This document shows positions 32,564-41,549 of a DNA stretch of 64,000 bases, one piece after another. Numbering within the stretch: position 1 is the stretch's first letter; each line of letters begins with the position of its first letter. The notes under the pieces are model-generated. The model saw nothing but the letters and a program-made list of their open reading frames with translations, searched no databases and was not told the DNA's origin. This stretch comes from Herbaspirillum sp. LeCh32-8 (GTDB taxonomy: Bacteria > Pseudomonadota > Gammaproteobacteria > Burkholderiales > Burkholderiaceae_D), in contig NZ_JAGIPZ010000007.1 of NCBI RefSeq assembly GCF_017814915.1, forward strand, positions 124,001 through 188,000, read 5' to 3'. Position numbers and translations under genes: made by a program.

Positions 32564-33007
32564 ATGGACCGCAACCAAGTCACCCAGAAGATCATCACCG
32601 CCAAGGTCAAGAACAAGATGAGCTGGGCGCAGATCGCCGAGCGAATCGGCCAGAGCAAGGAGTGGACAACCGCCGCCATGCTGGGCCAGATGACCCTGAC
32701 CGCGAAGCAGGCGGCGGTGACGCAGGAGTTGTTTGCCCTCACCGACGAGGAAACGCTTTGGCTGCAGATCGTGCCGTACAAGGGTTCGCTGCCGACGGCG
32801 GTGCCGACCGATCCGCTGATCTACCGCTGGTACGAGATCGTCAGCGTCTACGGCAGCACCATCAAGGAGCTGATCCATGAGGAGTTCGGCGACGGCATCA
32901 TGAGCGCCATCGATTTCAAGATGGATATCCAGCGCCAGGCCGATCCCAACGGCGATCGCGTCAATGTGGTGCTTTCGGGCAAGTTCCTGCCGTACAAGAC
33001 CTATTGA
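32564..33007 (+). CDS. cynS: Cyanase (cyanate hydratase)
   Basis: 147 residues, nearly the same length as E. coli CynS (156). N-terminal helical domain resembling a helix-turn-helix fold (MSWAQIAERIGQSKEWTTAA) and the decamer-forming catalytic domain with Arg88, Glu91 and Ser114 (IYRWYEIV ... GIMSAIDF), matching the known Arg-Glu-Ser catalytic set. The enzyme converts cyanate and bicarbonate to carbamate and CO2, the carbamate giving ammonia. AAGGAGAG lies 7 bases before the ATG. It is the last gene of the ABC operon. The carbonic anhydrase cynT and LysR regulator cynR that accompany it in E. coli are not here. Confidence 0.96.
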   Translation: MDRNQVTQKIITAKVKNKMSWAQIAERIGQSKEWTTAAMLGQMTLTAKQAAVTQELFALTDEETLWLQIVPYKGSLPTAVPTDPLIYRWYEIVSVYGSTIKELIHEEFGDGIMSAIDFKMDIQRQADPNGDRVNVVLSGKFLPYKTY

Positions 33008-33087
33008 TTTGCCGCGTTGCCGGGGCTGCAGGCGCAGATGCGCCTGCACGTCGCAATTCCTGCTGAAGAGGCCCTAAAATAGGGCGC

Positions 33088-34479
33088 ATGCTCAAAGACA
33101 AAAAATTCTCCGCCTACAAGCCCTCGGCCACGCGTATCAAGGCGCGCTTCGTCGCCATCTCCTGGCGCGACCTGGCCGTCAGTTTCGGACCGTTCATCCT
33201 GCTGATCCTGGTCGGCGCCTGGCTGGTGATCTGGCTGATCCGGCCGGCGCCGCCGTCGACCATCACGATTGCCGCCGGCCCCAAGGACAGCAACTTCTGG
33301 CGCGTGGCCGAGCGCTACCGCGACATCCTGGCGCGCGACGGCATCAAGCTCAACGTGGTGGAAACCGGCGGCTCGCTGGATAACCTGAAGCGCCTGGCCG
33401 ACCAGTCGCAGGATGTGGACGTGGGCTTCGTGCAGGGCGGGCTGGCCAACGCGGTGGATGCCGACGCCTTGTCCTCGCTGGTGTCGCTGGGCAGCATCTC
33501 GTATGTGCCGGTCTCAGTTTATTACCGCAGTCCGCCGCCGCGCGATGACGGTCGTCCGGCGCCGTCGCTGCGCCAGTTGTCCGAGCTGGCGGGCAAGCGC
33601 ATCGCCATCGGCGGCGAGGGCAGCGGCTCCAGCGTGCTGGCAGCGACGCTGCTCAAAGCCAATGGCGTGGAGCAGGGCGGCGGCACCGAGCTGCTCAATA
33701 TCGGCGGCGATGACGCGGCGCAGGCGCTGACCTCTGGCAAGATCGACGCGGCCTTCCTGATGGGCGACTCGGTGTCGCTGGCCACCATGGGCAAGCTGCT
33801 GCGCGCGCCCGGCATCCGCCTGCTGGACTTCTCCCAGGCCGACGCCTACGTGCGCCGCTACCGCTACCTGAACATCCTGAAGATGCCCATGGGCGTGTTC
33901 GACCTGGCGCGCAACCTGCCGGCGCGCGACACCCAGCTGATCGCACCGACGGCCGAGCTGGTGGCGCGCGAAGACCTGCATCCGGCGCTCTCCGACCTGC
34001 TGATCGAGGCGGCGCACGAAGTGCACGGCAAGGCCAATGTGATGCAGAAGGCGGGCGAGTTCCCGGCGCCGCTGGAGCACGAATACCGCGTCAGCGACGA
34101 CGCCGCGCGCTATTACAAGTCGGGCAAGACCTTCTTCTACCGCACCTTGCCGTTCTGGCTGGCCAGCCTGGTGGACCGCGCGGTGGTGATCCTGCTGCCG
34201 GTGATCCTGCTGTTGATTCCGGGCATCCGGCTGGTGCCGATGCTATACGGCTGGCGCATTCGTTCGCGCATCTATCGCATGTACGGTGAGTTGATCGCGC
34301 TGGAGCGCGGCATCTCGCGCGAGACGCCGGAAGAGCAGGCCGAGATCCTCAAGCGCCTCGATGAGATCGAGGCTGCGGTCAATCGCATGAAAATGCCGCT
34401 GGCTTTCGCCGACCAGTTCTACGTGCTGCGCGAGCATATCGGTTTTGTGCGTTCACGCCTGGAGCACGCCGTGGCGTGA
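33088..34479 (+). CDS. Membrane-anchored TAXI-family TRAP solute-binding protein
   Basis: 463 residues. An N-terminal membrane anchor (SFGPFILLILVGAWLVIWLI, about residues 31-50) precedes a TAXI domain (STITIAAGPKDSNFWRVAER, ETGGSLDNLKRLADQSQDVD, GFVQGGLANAVDA, RIAIGGEGSGSSVLAATLLK). A second helix near residue 365 (RAVVILLPVILLLIPGIRLV) is followed by a cytoplasmic helical tail of about 80 residues. A binding domain held between two membrane helices fits a sensor or fixed receptor rather than a free binding protein. No TRAP permease is nearby. TAAAAT at 33074-33079, just before the ATG, looks like a -10 box, so the message may have almost no leader. Confidence 0.85.
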   Translation: MLKDKKFSAYKPSATRIKARFVAISWRDLAVSFGPFILLILVGAWLVIWLIRPAPPSTITIAAGPKDSNFWRVAERYRDILARDGIKLNVVETGGSLDNLKRLADQSQDVDVGFVQGGLANAVDADALSSLVSLGSISYVPVSVYYRSPPPRDDGRPAPSLRQLSELAGKRIAIGGEGSGSSVLAATLLKANGVEQGGGTELLNIGGDDAAQALTSGKIDAAFLMGDSVSLATMGKLLRAPGIRLLDFSQADAYVRRYRYLNILKMPMGVFDLARNLPARDTQLIAPTAELVAREDLHPALSDLLIEAAHEVHGKANVMQKAGEFPAPLEHEYRVSDDAARYYKSGKTFFYRTLPFWLASLVDRAVVILLPVILLLIPGIRLVPMLYGWRIRSRIYRMYGELIALERGISRETPEEQAEILKRLDEIEAAVNRMKMPLAFADQFYVLREHIGFVRSRLEHAVA

Positions 34480-34587
34480 GCGCCACGGCCGGGCGGGGGG
34501 AAGGCCGGCGCATGGCGGCGCACACCGGCGCGATGGCGACTTTGTTGTATAGTGGGCCGTCGCGCCAAAACTACTGTATGAAAAATA

Positions 34588-34603
34588 CTGTGTATTTGTA
34601 CAG
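34588..34603. promoter_or_regulatory. LexA (SOS) box candidate
   Basis: CTGTGTATTTGTACAG: exactly CTGT-N8-ACAG with an AT-rich centre, the LexA consensus of beta- and gamma-proteobacteria. It is 51 bases before a short gene at 34654 in a notably AT-rich patch; a related half (CTGTATGAAAAATACTG) precedes it. Confidence 0.65.
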
Positions 34604-34653
34604 TGGTTGTGCTACAGTGAAGCCTCTTACAGACAAGAAGGGGAATCACTGCC

Positions 34654-34893
34654 ATGACACACGTGACACAATTCGATCTTGCTTCCGACGCCCGTTTCGC
34701 CGTTGCTTCTTCCAGCCCGTCCTCGCTGACGATCCGCCTGGGCCGCCGCGAAATTTTCATCTGCCGTGATTCCTACGTACGCCGTTACCGCGTCAATCCC
34801 TTCGTCGAGTGCAGCGCCGGCATCGAGCCCGGCCACGTTGAAATCCTGCTGTTCCGCCGCTGGCTGCTGGTGTTGTCCAAGGCCCGTGCCTGA
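34654..34893 (+). CDS. Short protein of unknown function, possibly SOS-controlled
   Basis: 79 residues; ATG with AAGGGGA 12 bases upstream. Sequence features are a Ser/Ala-rich N-terminal third (FAVASSSPSSLTIRLGRR), a basic middle (RDSYVRRYRVN) with two Cys, and a hydrophobic end (EILLFRRWLLVLSKARA). No signal peptide; no family recognised. Its stop overlaps the start of the next short gene (TGATG). Codon use is GC-rich like the neighbours. The LexA-type box upstream is the only clue to its role. Confidence 0.6.
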   Translation: MTHVTQFDLASDARFAVASSSPSSLTIRLGRREIFICRDSYVRRYRVNPFVECSAGIEPGHVEILLFRRWLLVLSKARA

Positions 34894-35120
34894 TGCGCAG
34901 GGCACTTGACTGGTTGGTGGTGGATGAGGGCGGCCATGCCGCCGGCGTCGTCCCCTTCACCGGTGCAGGCATGATGTCGGCGGACGCGCGCAGCATCCCC
35001 GAAATGTGCGCCAGGATGCTGGACAGCCTGCGCAGACGTCCCATGCTGGAGACGCGCGGCGATGCTGATTCAGCCGCCGCCGGTGCGGGAGATGCTGCGC
35101 CAGGCGTCGGCACCGACTGA
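34893..35120 (+). CDS. Short protein of unknown function, coupled to the preceding gene
   Basis: 75 residues, start codon overlapping the previous stop (TGATG), so translation is coupled. MRRALDWLVVDEGGHAAGVV is followed by a Met/Ala-rich middle (SADARSIPEMCARMLDSLRR) and an Ala/Gly-rich end that may be unstructured. The last 51 bases run antisense to the 3' end of the ferric ABC ATPase gene. I do not recognise it, and it is less certain than its partner. Confidence 0.45.
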   Translation: MRRALDWLVVDEGGHAAGVVPFTGAGMMSADARSIPEMCARMLDSLRRRPMLETRGDADSAAAGAGDAAPGVGTD

Positions 35121-36533
35121 ACGGGGCGTGCCGGCGGCATGTTCCGGCGCGAAAGTGACCAGGTGCGTAACGTCCAGCCGTATGCCTATCCACTCACCGA
35201 TCGCGTGATCGTGGTGTGACGGCACCAGTGACAGCAGCTGCTGGCCGTTTTCCAACGCCAGGGTGTAAAGGAACTCCGCGCCGCGGAAAGATTTGCGCAA
35301 GACCCTGGCCTTGAACGGTGACGCGTCGTCGTGCATGACGTCGTCGGCGCGCAGCAGGACGTCGACCTGTTTGGCGGTGACATCAGATAGGGCAGTGACT
35401 TCAAGCGGGTCAGGTACTTCGGGTGTGTTGAGTACGTCACCTTCGGAATGCACGTTGCCGGCAGCATTTGCAAGATCCTCAGTATTCGCGGCATTTGCGG
35501 CATTCGCATGGTGCACGCCTGTTTGAAGTTGAAGATGATGTTGATCCAAAGCCGCCGGCATTTGCCCGGCGGCTTTTGTTTTTTGCGGGTCTGCATCTGT
35601 CGGATCTGCCGCTTGCTGAAGCGCGTCTTGATTCTGCGCTTGATGACGCTGCTGATCTCGCTCTCGATCCTGTCCTTGCCCCCGCTCTTGATCCCGCCTC
35701 AGGCCTGCGCCTCCCGGCATGACGCCGGCAGCCGAACGCAGTCTCCCGGCAGCGGTGTCCACTTCGATTTCCCCGGTGGCTTCTGCTTGCCGCAGGCTGC
35801 CTTGCAGCAGCACGCCGTGTCCGACAAAGTCCGCCGTAAAACGTGTGGCCGGTCGGTGGTAGAGCGCGTAGGGCGTATCCCATTGTTCCAGGCGGCCCTG
35901 GCGCATCACGCCCACTACATCGCCGACAGCGAAGGCTTCCATCTGGTCGTGGGTGACCATCAGTGCCGTGGTGTGGGCCTGCTTCAGGATGTCGCGCACG
36001 TCGTGGGCCAGGCGTTCACGCAGCTCCACATCAAGGCTGGAGAAGGGTTCATCCAGCAACAGCAGGCGCGGCTGCGGCGCCAGTGCGCGCGCCAGCGCGA
36101 TGCGCTGCTGCTGGCCGCCCGAGAGCTGGTGCGGAAACTTGCGCAGCGCGTCCGGCAGGCCCACCAGCGCCAGCATCTCGCCGACGATGCGTGCACGCTC
36201 GGCGCGCGCCACGCCACGCAGGCCGAAACCGACGTTGGCGGCCACGTCCAGATGCGGGAACAGCGCGAAGTCCTGGAACACCATGCCAATGCGGCGTTCT
36301 TCAGCCGGCACGCGGGCGCCTTCGCCATCGAGCGTGCGGCCGTCCAGCAGGATGCAGCCCGATTGCGCCGGTTCCAGGCCGGCCACTGCGCGCAGCAGGC
36401 TGGTCTTGCCGCTGCCGGACGGCCCCAGCAACACCCCCAGCTGGCCCGGCTGCAATTGCAGCGAGACGGCGTCTACCGCCGGTGCGGGGCTGCGGGGATA
36501 GCGGATGCTGACCTGCCGGACTTCCAGAAACAT
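35070..36533 (-). CDS. fbpC: FbpC/PotA-type ABC ATPase with a long low-complexity insert
   Basis: 487 residues from the ATG at 36533; relatives have about 350-370. Residues 1-235 are a normal ATPase: Walker A GPSGSGKT at 37-44, Q-loop VFQDFALFPH, signature LSGGQQQRIALARAL, Walker B LLLLDEPFSSLDVELR, H-loop MVTHDQMEAF. A TOBE-type domain begins near 240 (HGVLLQGSLRQA) and resumes near 385 (VDVLLRADDVM, LRKSFRGAEFLYTLALENGQ). Between them, about 275-385, is an insert of Gln, Arg, Asp, Ala, Asn and His (RDQERGQGQDRERDQQRHQ; HHANAANAAN) with repetitive DNA. It would drive uptake with the divergent FbpB-like permease. The iron-binding protein gene is not nearby. Confidence 0.88.
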   Translation of the reverse strand: MFLEVRQVSIRYPRSPAPAVDAVSLQLQPGQLGVLLGPSGSGKTSLLRAVAGLEPAQSGCILLDGRTLDGEGARVPAEERRIGMVFQDFALFPHLDVAANVGFGLRGVARAERARIVGEMLALVGLPDALRKFPHQLSGGQQQRIALARALAPQPRLLLLDEPFSSLDVELRERLAHDVRDILKQAHTTALMVTHDQMEAFAVGDVVGVMRQGRLEQWDTPYALYHRPATRFTADFVGHGVLLQGSLRQAEATGEIEVDTAAGRLRSAAGVMPGGAGLRRDQERGQGQDRERDQQRHQAQNQDALQQAADPTDADPQKTKAAGQMPAALDQHHLQLQTGVHHANAANAANTEDLANAAGNVHSEGDVLNTPEVPDPLEVTALSDVTAKQVDVLLRADDVMHDDASPFKARVLRKSFRGAEFLYTLALENGQQLLSLVPSHHDHAIGEWIGIRLDVTHLVTFAPEHAAGTPRSVGADAWRSISRTGGG

Positions 36534-36582
36534 AAGGCGCTCACTCAAATGGTTACAATTCGCATTCGCTGGAGTGTAGCGC

Positions 36583-38304
36583 ATGCGCTTGCTCCTCCCC
36601 GTTTTCATCGTCGTTGCACTTTCGCCCATGCACATCATCGGTTTGCTCGCAGTCCTGATTGCCTTGCCCATCCTCGGCATCCTTGGCGCCTGGTTCGGCC
36701 TGGACGCGGCCGGCGTCGACAGCCTGCGCCGGCAGATGCAAACCGTGCTGCCGGGTTACCTCGCCACATCCGGCTGGCTGGCCTTGATGGTGACCCTGGG
36801 CGTGGTGCTGGTGGGCGGCGCGTCGGCGGTGGCGATCAGCCTGTTCGAGTTTCGCGGCAAGCGCTTGCTGTCGTGGGCGCTGCTGCTGCCGATGGCGATG
36901 CCAGCCTATGTCTCGGCCTACGCCTATACCGATTTCCTGCAGTACGCAGGCGTCGTGCAAAGCACGCTGCGCGGCTGGCTCCCCGGTTTTCGCTTCGACG
37001 TGCGCGGGTTGCCGGGGGCGATCTTCATGTTCGTCTTCACGCTGTATCCCTACGCCTACCTGCTGGCGCGCAATGCGCTGTCCGAGCGCGGCACGCACCT
37101 GATGGAAGCCGCCCGCATGCTGGGCGCGCCGCTGCACGAACGCATCCTGCGCGTGGCGCTGCCGCTGGCGCGTCCGGCGCTGATGGCCGGCGCCGCGCTG
37201 GCGCTGATGGAAACACTGGCCGACTATGGCGTATCCGCCTTCTTCGGGCTGACCACGTTCACCACCGGTATCTATAAGGCCTGGGTGGTGCTGGACGACC
37301 GCATTGCGGCGGCCCAGTATGCATCGGCCTTGTTGCTGTTCGTATCGCTGCTGCTGTGGCTGGAGCGACGTGAGCAGCAGCGCATGCGCTTTTCCGGCAC
37401 CCGGGGCGGGCGCGGCGGCGACGGCGCCGAGGCGCGTCTGCCTGCGTTGTCCGGCGGCAAGGCGATGCTGGCCTGGCTGGTGTGTGGCTTGCCGGTGCTG
37501 TTGGGATTCCTGTTGCCGGTCATGATCCTGCTGCAACTCTGGTGGGGCGAGCTGGGGCGCTCGGCGCCAAGCGGTTTCGACGATGCGCCGGCGGCGCTGT
37601 TCGATCTCGGTCGTTATGCCGGCTGGGTGTGGAACAGTTTCCGCTTCGGCGGGATGGCGGCGCTGGCCGCCATCGTGCTGGCGCTGGCCCTGGGTTTCTC
37701 GCAGCGCGCCGGCGGCGTGTCGCGGATGTGGGGCTGGCTCTTGCGTGGCACCGCACGCCTGGCGGGCATGGGCTATGCGATCCCAGGTTCGGTGATTGCC
37801 ATCGGCATCCTGTTGCCGCTGGCCTGGCTGCAGGCGCTATGGCCGGGGGCCGGCCCGGGCGTGTTGCTCACGGCCAGCTCGCTGGGCGTGGTGTATGCGT
37901 ATCTGGTACGCTTCACGGCGGTCGCGGTGCAGTCGGTGGAGTCCGGCTACACGCGCATCCCGGCCAGCCTGGACGAGGCGGCGCGCACCCTGGGCAGTTC
38001 GCGCGGTGTCATCGCCTGGCGCCTGCACGTGCCGCTGTTGTGGCGCTCGCTGGCGGTGGCGGCCCTGATGGTGTTTGTCGATGTGGTCAAGGAGTTGCCG
38101 GCGACCTTGTTGCTGCGTCCCTTCAATACCGACACCCTGGCCGTGATTGCCCACAACCTGGCGCGCGACGAGCGCCTGGGCGAGGCGGCCTTGCCGGCGC
38201 TGTCCATCGTGGCGGTCGGCCTGTTGCCGGTGCTGCTGGTGATGCGCGCGCTGGACGGCCGTGCGCGCAGCGAGCCCTTGCAATCCGGCGCGCCGCCCGC
38301 ATAA
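36583..38304 (+). CDS. fbpB: FbpB-type ferric iron ABC permease (fused double permease)
   Basis: 573 residues with about 12 membrane helices in two halves, each with an EAA docking loop: [20 protein letters not shown] in the first and [20 protein letters not shown] in the second. This single-chain double permease is the FbpB/SfuB form used for Fe3+ delivered by a periplasmic FbpA. It is divergent from the ATPase gene with only 49 bases between the starts, an unusual arrangement, as the two usually form one operon. A second ATG at 36628 is a possible start. No binding-protein gene lies in the surrounding genes. Confidence 0.9.
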   Translation: MRLLLPVFIVVALSPMHIIGLLAVLIALPILGILGAWFGLDAAGVDSLRRQMQTVLPGYLATSGWLALMVTLGVVLVGGASAVAISLFEFRGKRLLSWALLLPMAMPAYVSAYAYTDFLQYAGVVQSTLRGWLPGFRFDVRGLPGAIFMFVFTLYPYAYLLARNALSERGTHLMEAARMLGAPLHERILRVALPLARPALMAGAALALMETLADYGVSAFFGLTTFTTGIYKAWVVLDDRIAAAQYASALLLFVSLLLWLERREQQRMRFSGTRGGRGGDGAEARLPALSGGKAMLAWLVCGLPVLLGFLLPVMILLQLWWGELGRSAPSGFDDAPAALFDLGRYAGWVWNSFRFGGMAALAAIVLALALGFSQRAGGVSRMWGWLLRGTARLAGMGYAIPGSVIAIGILLPLAWLQALWPGAGPGVLLTASSLGVVYAYLVRFTAVAVQSVESGYTRIPASLDEAARTLGSSRGVIAWRLHVPLLWRSLAVAALMVFVDVVKELPATLLLRPFNTDTLAVIAHNLARDERLGEAALPALSIVAVGLLPVLLVMRALDGRARSEPLQSGAPPA

Positions 38305-38371
38305 CCTGAAAACCCTGCGGACAAGACGCCGCGCCAACCCGTGCGAACCTGTGCGAATGGAGAAAAAAGCA

Positions 38372-39739
38372 ATGAGCCAATACGATTACGACCTGTACAC
38401 CATCGGCGGCGGTTCCGGCGGCGTGCGCGCGGCGCGCTTCGCCGGCCAGGCCGGCGCGCGCGTGGGGCTGGCGGAAAAGGGCGACCTGGGCGGCACCTGC
38501 GTCAACGTCGGCTGCATCCCCAAGAAGCTGATGTCCTACAGCGCGCATTTCCACAGCTACTTCGCCGACGCCGCCGGCTACGGCTGGACGCTGGACGGCG
38601 AGCAGCGCTTCGACTGGGCCACGCTGATCGCCAACAAGGATCGCGAGATCACCCACCTGAACGGCATTTACCAGCGCCTGCTGGACGGCGCCAAGGTCGA
38701 TCTGCACCGCGGCTTTGCCACCGTGGAGGATGCGCATACGGTCAACGTCGATGGCAAGCGCTTCACTGCCAAACACATTCTGGTCGCCACCGGCGGCCAT
38801 CCCGACAAGCCGGACGTGCCGGGCAAGGACTTCGGTATTACCTCCGACGATTTCTTCCACCTGAAGACGCTGCCCAAGCGCGCGGTGGTGCTGGGCGGCG
38901 GCTACATCGCCGTGGAGCTGGCCTCGATCCTGAACGGCCTGGGCAGCGAGGTGACGCTGGTGTACCGCCGCGAGCGCCTGCTGCGCACCATGGATGCGGA
39001 CCTCGGCGTGTTCCTGGCCGACGAGATGGCCAAGAAGGGCATCAAGCTGGTGTTCGACGCCACCATCGCCGCCATCGAAGCGCCGCAGGCCGGCGAGCAG
39101 GTGACCAAGAACGTGCGCCTGACCAACGGCGACACGCTGCAGGCCGAGTGCGTGCTGTTCGCCACCGGACGCACGCCCAATACCGGCAAGCTGGGCCTGG
39201 AAAAGGCCGGCGTGGTGCTGGAGAAGAACGGCGCTATCCGGGTCAATGAACACTTCGAAAGCAATGTGCCCTCCATCCTCGCCGTGGGCGACGTGATCGA
39301 CCGCGTGGCGCTGACGCCGGTGGCGCTGGCCGAGGCGATGGTGGTGGTGGCGCGCCTGTTCGGCAAGGGCGAGCGCAGCATCTCCTACAAGAACATCCCG
39401 ACCGCCGTGTTCAGCCATCCCAATATCGGCACCGTCGGCCTGACCGAGGAAGAGGCGTGCAAGGAAGTCGGCGAGGTGAAAATCTTCAAGACCGATTTCA
39501 AGCCGCTGAAGAACACGCTGTCGCGCAATACCGAGCGCACCTTCATGAAGCTGGTGGTGGATGCGAAAAGCGACCGCGTGCTGGGCGTGCATATGGTCGG
39601 CGGTGATGCCGGCGAGATCATCCAGGGCTTTGCCGTGGCGCTGCAATGCGGCGCCACCAAGGCGCAGTTCGACATGACCATCGGCATCCATCCGACCTCG
39701 GCCGAGGAGTTCGTGACGATGCGCACGCCGGTGGCCTGA
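38372..39739 (+). CDS. gor: Glutathione-disulfide reductase
   Basis: 455 residues. FAD site [12 protein letters not shown] (11-22), redox-active disulfide C43-VNVG-C48 in [17 protein letters not shown]-binding [13 protein letters not shown] with YRRERLLR supplying the arginines that select NADPH, FAD site [14 protein letters not shown] and [15 protein letters not shown], and the C-terminal His440-Glu445 pair in HPTSAEE that acts as acid-base. It keeps cytoplasmic glutathione reduced. GGAGAAAA lies 8 bases before the ATG. It is 67 bases after the fbpB-like gene on the same strand but is probably independent; a terminator follows. Confidence 0.95.
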   Translation: MSQYDYDLYTIGGGSGGVRAARFAGQAGARVGLAEKGDLGGTCVNVGCIPKKLMSYSAHFHSYFADAAGYGWTLDGEQRFDWATLIANKDREITHLNGIYQRLLDGAKVDLHRGFATVEDAHTVNVDGKRFTAKHILVATGGHPDKPDVPGKDFGITSDDFFHLKTLPKRAVVLGGGYIAVELASILNGLGSEVTLVYRRERLLRTMDADLGVFLADEMAKKGIKLVFDATIAAIEAPQAGEQVTKNVRLTNGDTLQAECVLFATGRTPNTGKLGLEKAGVVLEKNGAIRVNEHFESNVPSILAVGDVIDRVALTPVALAEAMVVVARLFGKGERSISYKNIPTAVFSHPNIGTVGLTEEEACKEVGEVKIFKTDFKPLKNTLSRNTERTFMKLVVDAKSDRVLGVHMVGGDAGEIIQGFAVALQCGATKAQFDMTIGIHPTSAEEFVTMRTPVA

Positions 39740-39770
39740 CGTGACTTGAGTTTTCCACAGCGGAATGCAA

Positions 39771-39804
39771 AACGGGGATGACGATGTCATCCCCGTTTGC
39801 TTTT
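39771..39804. terminator. Terminator between gor and the phospholipase gene
   Basis: AACGGGGATGA, loop CGATG, TCATCCCCGTT: an 11-bp perfect stem, then TGCTTTTG. Convergent genes on both sides; a shorter A-run on the left may let it work for the phospholipase too. Confidence 0.85.
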
Positions 39805-39839
39805 GCGCCGCGCGTTGCCGGCGGCTGCGCCTTAGTGCA

Positions 39840-41165
39840 TCAACGCCACAACGCGTAACCCACGCGGAACTGCGGGTGCTCCTTCTGGTTGTAGGTCAGC
39901 AGGCTCTCGCCATAGCCGTAGAAGTAGCTCGCCACCAGGTAGCCGGCGGTGCCCGGGATCAGGCGTGACAGCGGGTACGAGAGCTGCGTGTCGGCGCTGC
40001 CGTGATGGCCGCCGTTGCCCCGGCGCAGCGTACTGGCCAGCTCCCAGCCGTCCGGCTTGCCGTAGGCCAGTTTCAGATCCATGTGGCCGCGGTAGTTGCC
40101 GACGTCGCGATTGTCGCGCGTCGGGCCGAGGTAGGCATAGACCTTGGGCGCCACCGTGAAGTGGTAGTCGTTGAGGTTGCCGACGTTGAAGGTGGGTTGC
40201 ACGAAGTAGGTGTTCACGCTGCGCGACTCGGCGCCGTCCTTGCCGTTGGACTCATGCTCCAGGCCGGTGGCGATGCCGATACGGCTGAACACGCGGTTCT
40301 GTATGCCCAGGTCCGGCAGGTAGTAGAACAGGCTGGGACGATAGCTGGTGTCGCGGAACGGCGCCGACGGCGCCGACAGATCCCACAGCGAGAACTGGGT
40401 ATAGCCGAAGTAGAGATTGTCCAGCAGGCCGCGCGAGCGCGGATCGTCCGGCATGAAGACGCGGAACTTGAAGCTCAACTGGAACTTGGCGTTGGTGTTG
40501 TCGCCGCTGTTGCCGATCTGGAAATACATCGGCTCGTGGAACGAGATGCGGCGGCTGTTGGCCAGGATATCCTCGGCCGCCGGCGCGCTGGCCGCAGCCG
40601 GCGCATTGGTCCCGGGCGTGGCCACCGAGGCCGAGGGCGCGATCGGCGCCACCGTGCTGGACGAATCGGCCAGCGGCGCGTTGAGCAGGGCGGGAGCGGG
40701 CTCTAACGGCGGCTGGTTGGCCCCCGGGCGTACCACTGCCACCAGCACCGGCGAGGCGTCGATGCCAATGGGCTCGACGCGCACCATGCCGCGCAGGTGC
40801 TCGGGCAGCATGCCGCGATAGCGAACCTTGCGGAATTCGCCCGGCTTCAGCGTCACGCTGTCATCGCCGCCTTCACGCTGCAGCGGGATTTGCACCGGCG
40901 GGATCATGTCGGCCGAGGCCGCCACCATGACGGTGGGCGGCAGCTGGTAGGTTTGCGGGCTCTCCTCATCCGCGCTGACCAGCAGCGTCAGTTCCAGCGG
41001 CTTGCTGGCGTCAATGCGCTTGGGCGGCTGCAGGACGGAAATGCCGGCCTGCGCCGGAGAAAGTGCAACCGTAAAGGCGGATGCGCACAGGGCGGCGCTC
41101 AGGGTGCGTGCGATTGCATGCAGACGCAAGGCATGGGGCTGGCGGGAAATGCTGGGGCGGCGCAT
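39840..41165 (-). CDS. pldA: Outer-membrane phospholipase A
   Basis: 441 residues from the ATG at 41165 with AAGGACAC upstream. Signal peptide (LSAALCASAFTVALSPAQA, cut near residue 40). The C-terminal 270 residues form the 12-strand OMPLA barrel; the catalytic region reads GLEHESNGKDGAESRSVN, with the His and Ser of the active site and the Asn, ending with YALWR. The N-terminal 150 residues are an extra periplasmic domain plus an Ala/Pro/Ser linker (SSSTVAPIAPSASVATPG), longer than in E. coli PldA but usual in beta-proteobacteria. It hydrolyses phospholipids that have strayed to the outer leaflet, and needs Ca2+ and dimerisation. Confidence 0.92.
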   Translation of the reverse strand: MRRPSISRQPHALRLHAIARTLSAALCASAFTVALSPAQAGISVLQPPKRIDASKPLELTLLVSADEESPQTYQLPPTVMVAASADMIPPVQIPLQREGGDDSVTLKPGEFRKVRYRGMLPEHLRGMVRVEPIGIDASPVLVAVVRPGANQPPLEPAPALLNAPLADSSSTVAPIAPSASVATPGTNAPAAASAPAAEDILANSRRISFHEPMYFQIGNSGDNTNAKFQLSFKFRVFMPDDPRSRGLLDNLYFGYTQFSLWDLSAPSAPFRDTSYRPSLFYYLPDLGIQNRVFSRIGIATGLEHESNGKDGAESRSVNTYFVQPTFNVGNLNDYHFTVAPKVYAYLGPTRDNRDVGNYRGHMDLKLAYGKPDGWELASTLRRGNGGHHGSADTQLSYPLSRLIPGTAGYLVASYFYGYGESLLTYNQKEHPQFRVGYALWR

Positions 41166-41240
41166 AGTGTCCTTGTAAAGTTGGTATTGTTCGTGGCCGT
41201 TAAAACTGGGGTGCGCTGCAGCGGCAGGGTGGTGCGATTT

Positions 41241-41262
41241 TTGATTCTTGTCTTGATTCTTG
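41241..41262. repeat. Short direct repeat in the phospholipase / GGDEF-EAL intergenic region
   Basis: TTGATTCTTG occurs at 41241-41250 and again at 41253-41262. The 384-base interval between the divergent genes is less GC-rich than its surroundings and must hold both promoters, but I could not define either with confidence. Confidence 0.4.
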
Positions 41263-41549
41263 TAAAGCCGCGCATGGTGCAACAGATCAATTGCCGCCGA
41301 TAAAGTTGCCGGGCTCGCATCTGCGGCGGCCGGAGCAACAGGCGGGAATGTCAGACTGACAACGGGGAATCCCTGATTGTGGCAGAATGATGCCCCCCAT
41401 AAGCTTGCTACTGCAGTCATTGGGATTGATTTTATTTGGGGCGGTTTTCCTTACGGGAAGGGAAGGACCGCCGGGGAGGTCGCGGGCAATAGCGAAGCCG
41501 CACCTGACGTTTCCCGCAACCGACGTTCTGATAAGCATCGCCAATTGCC

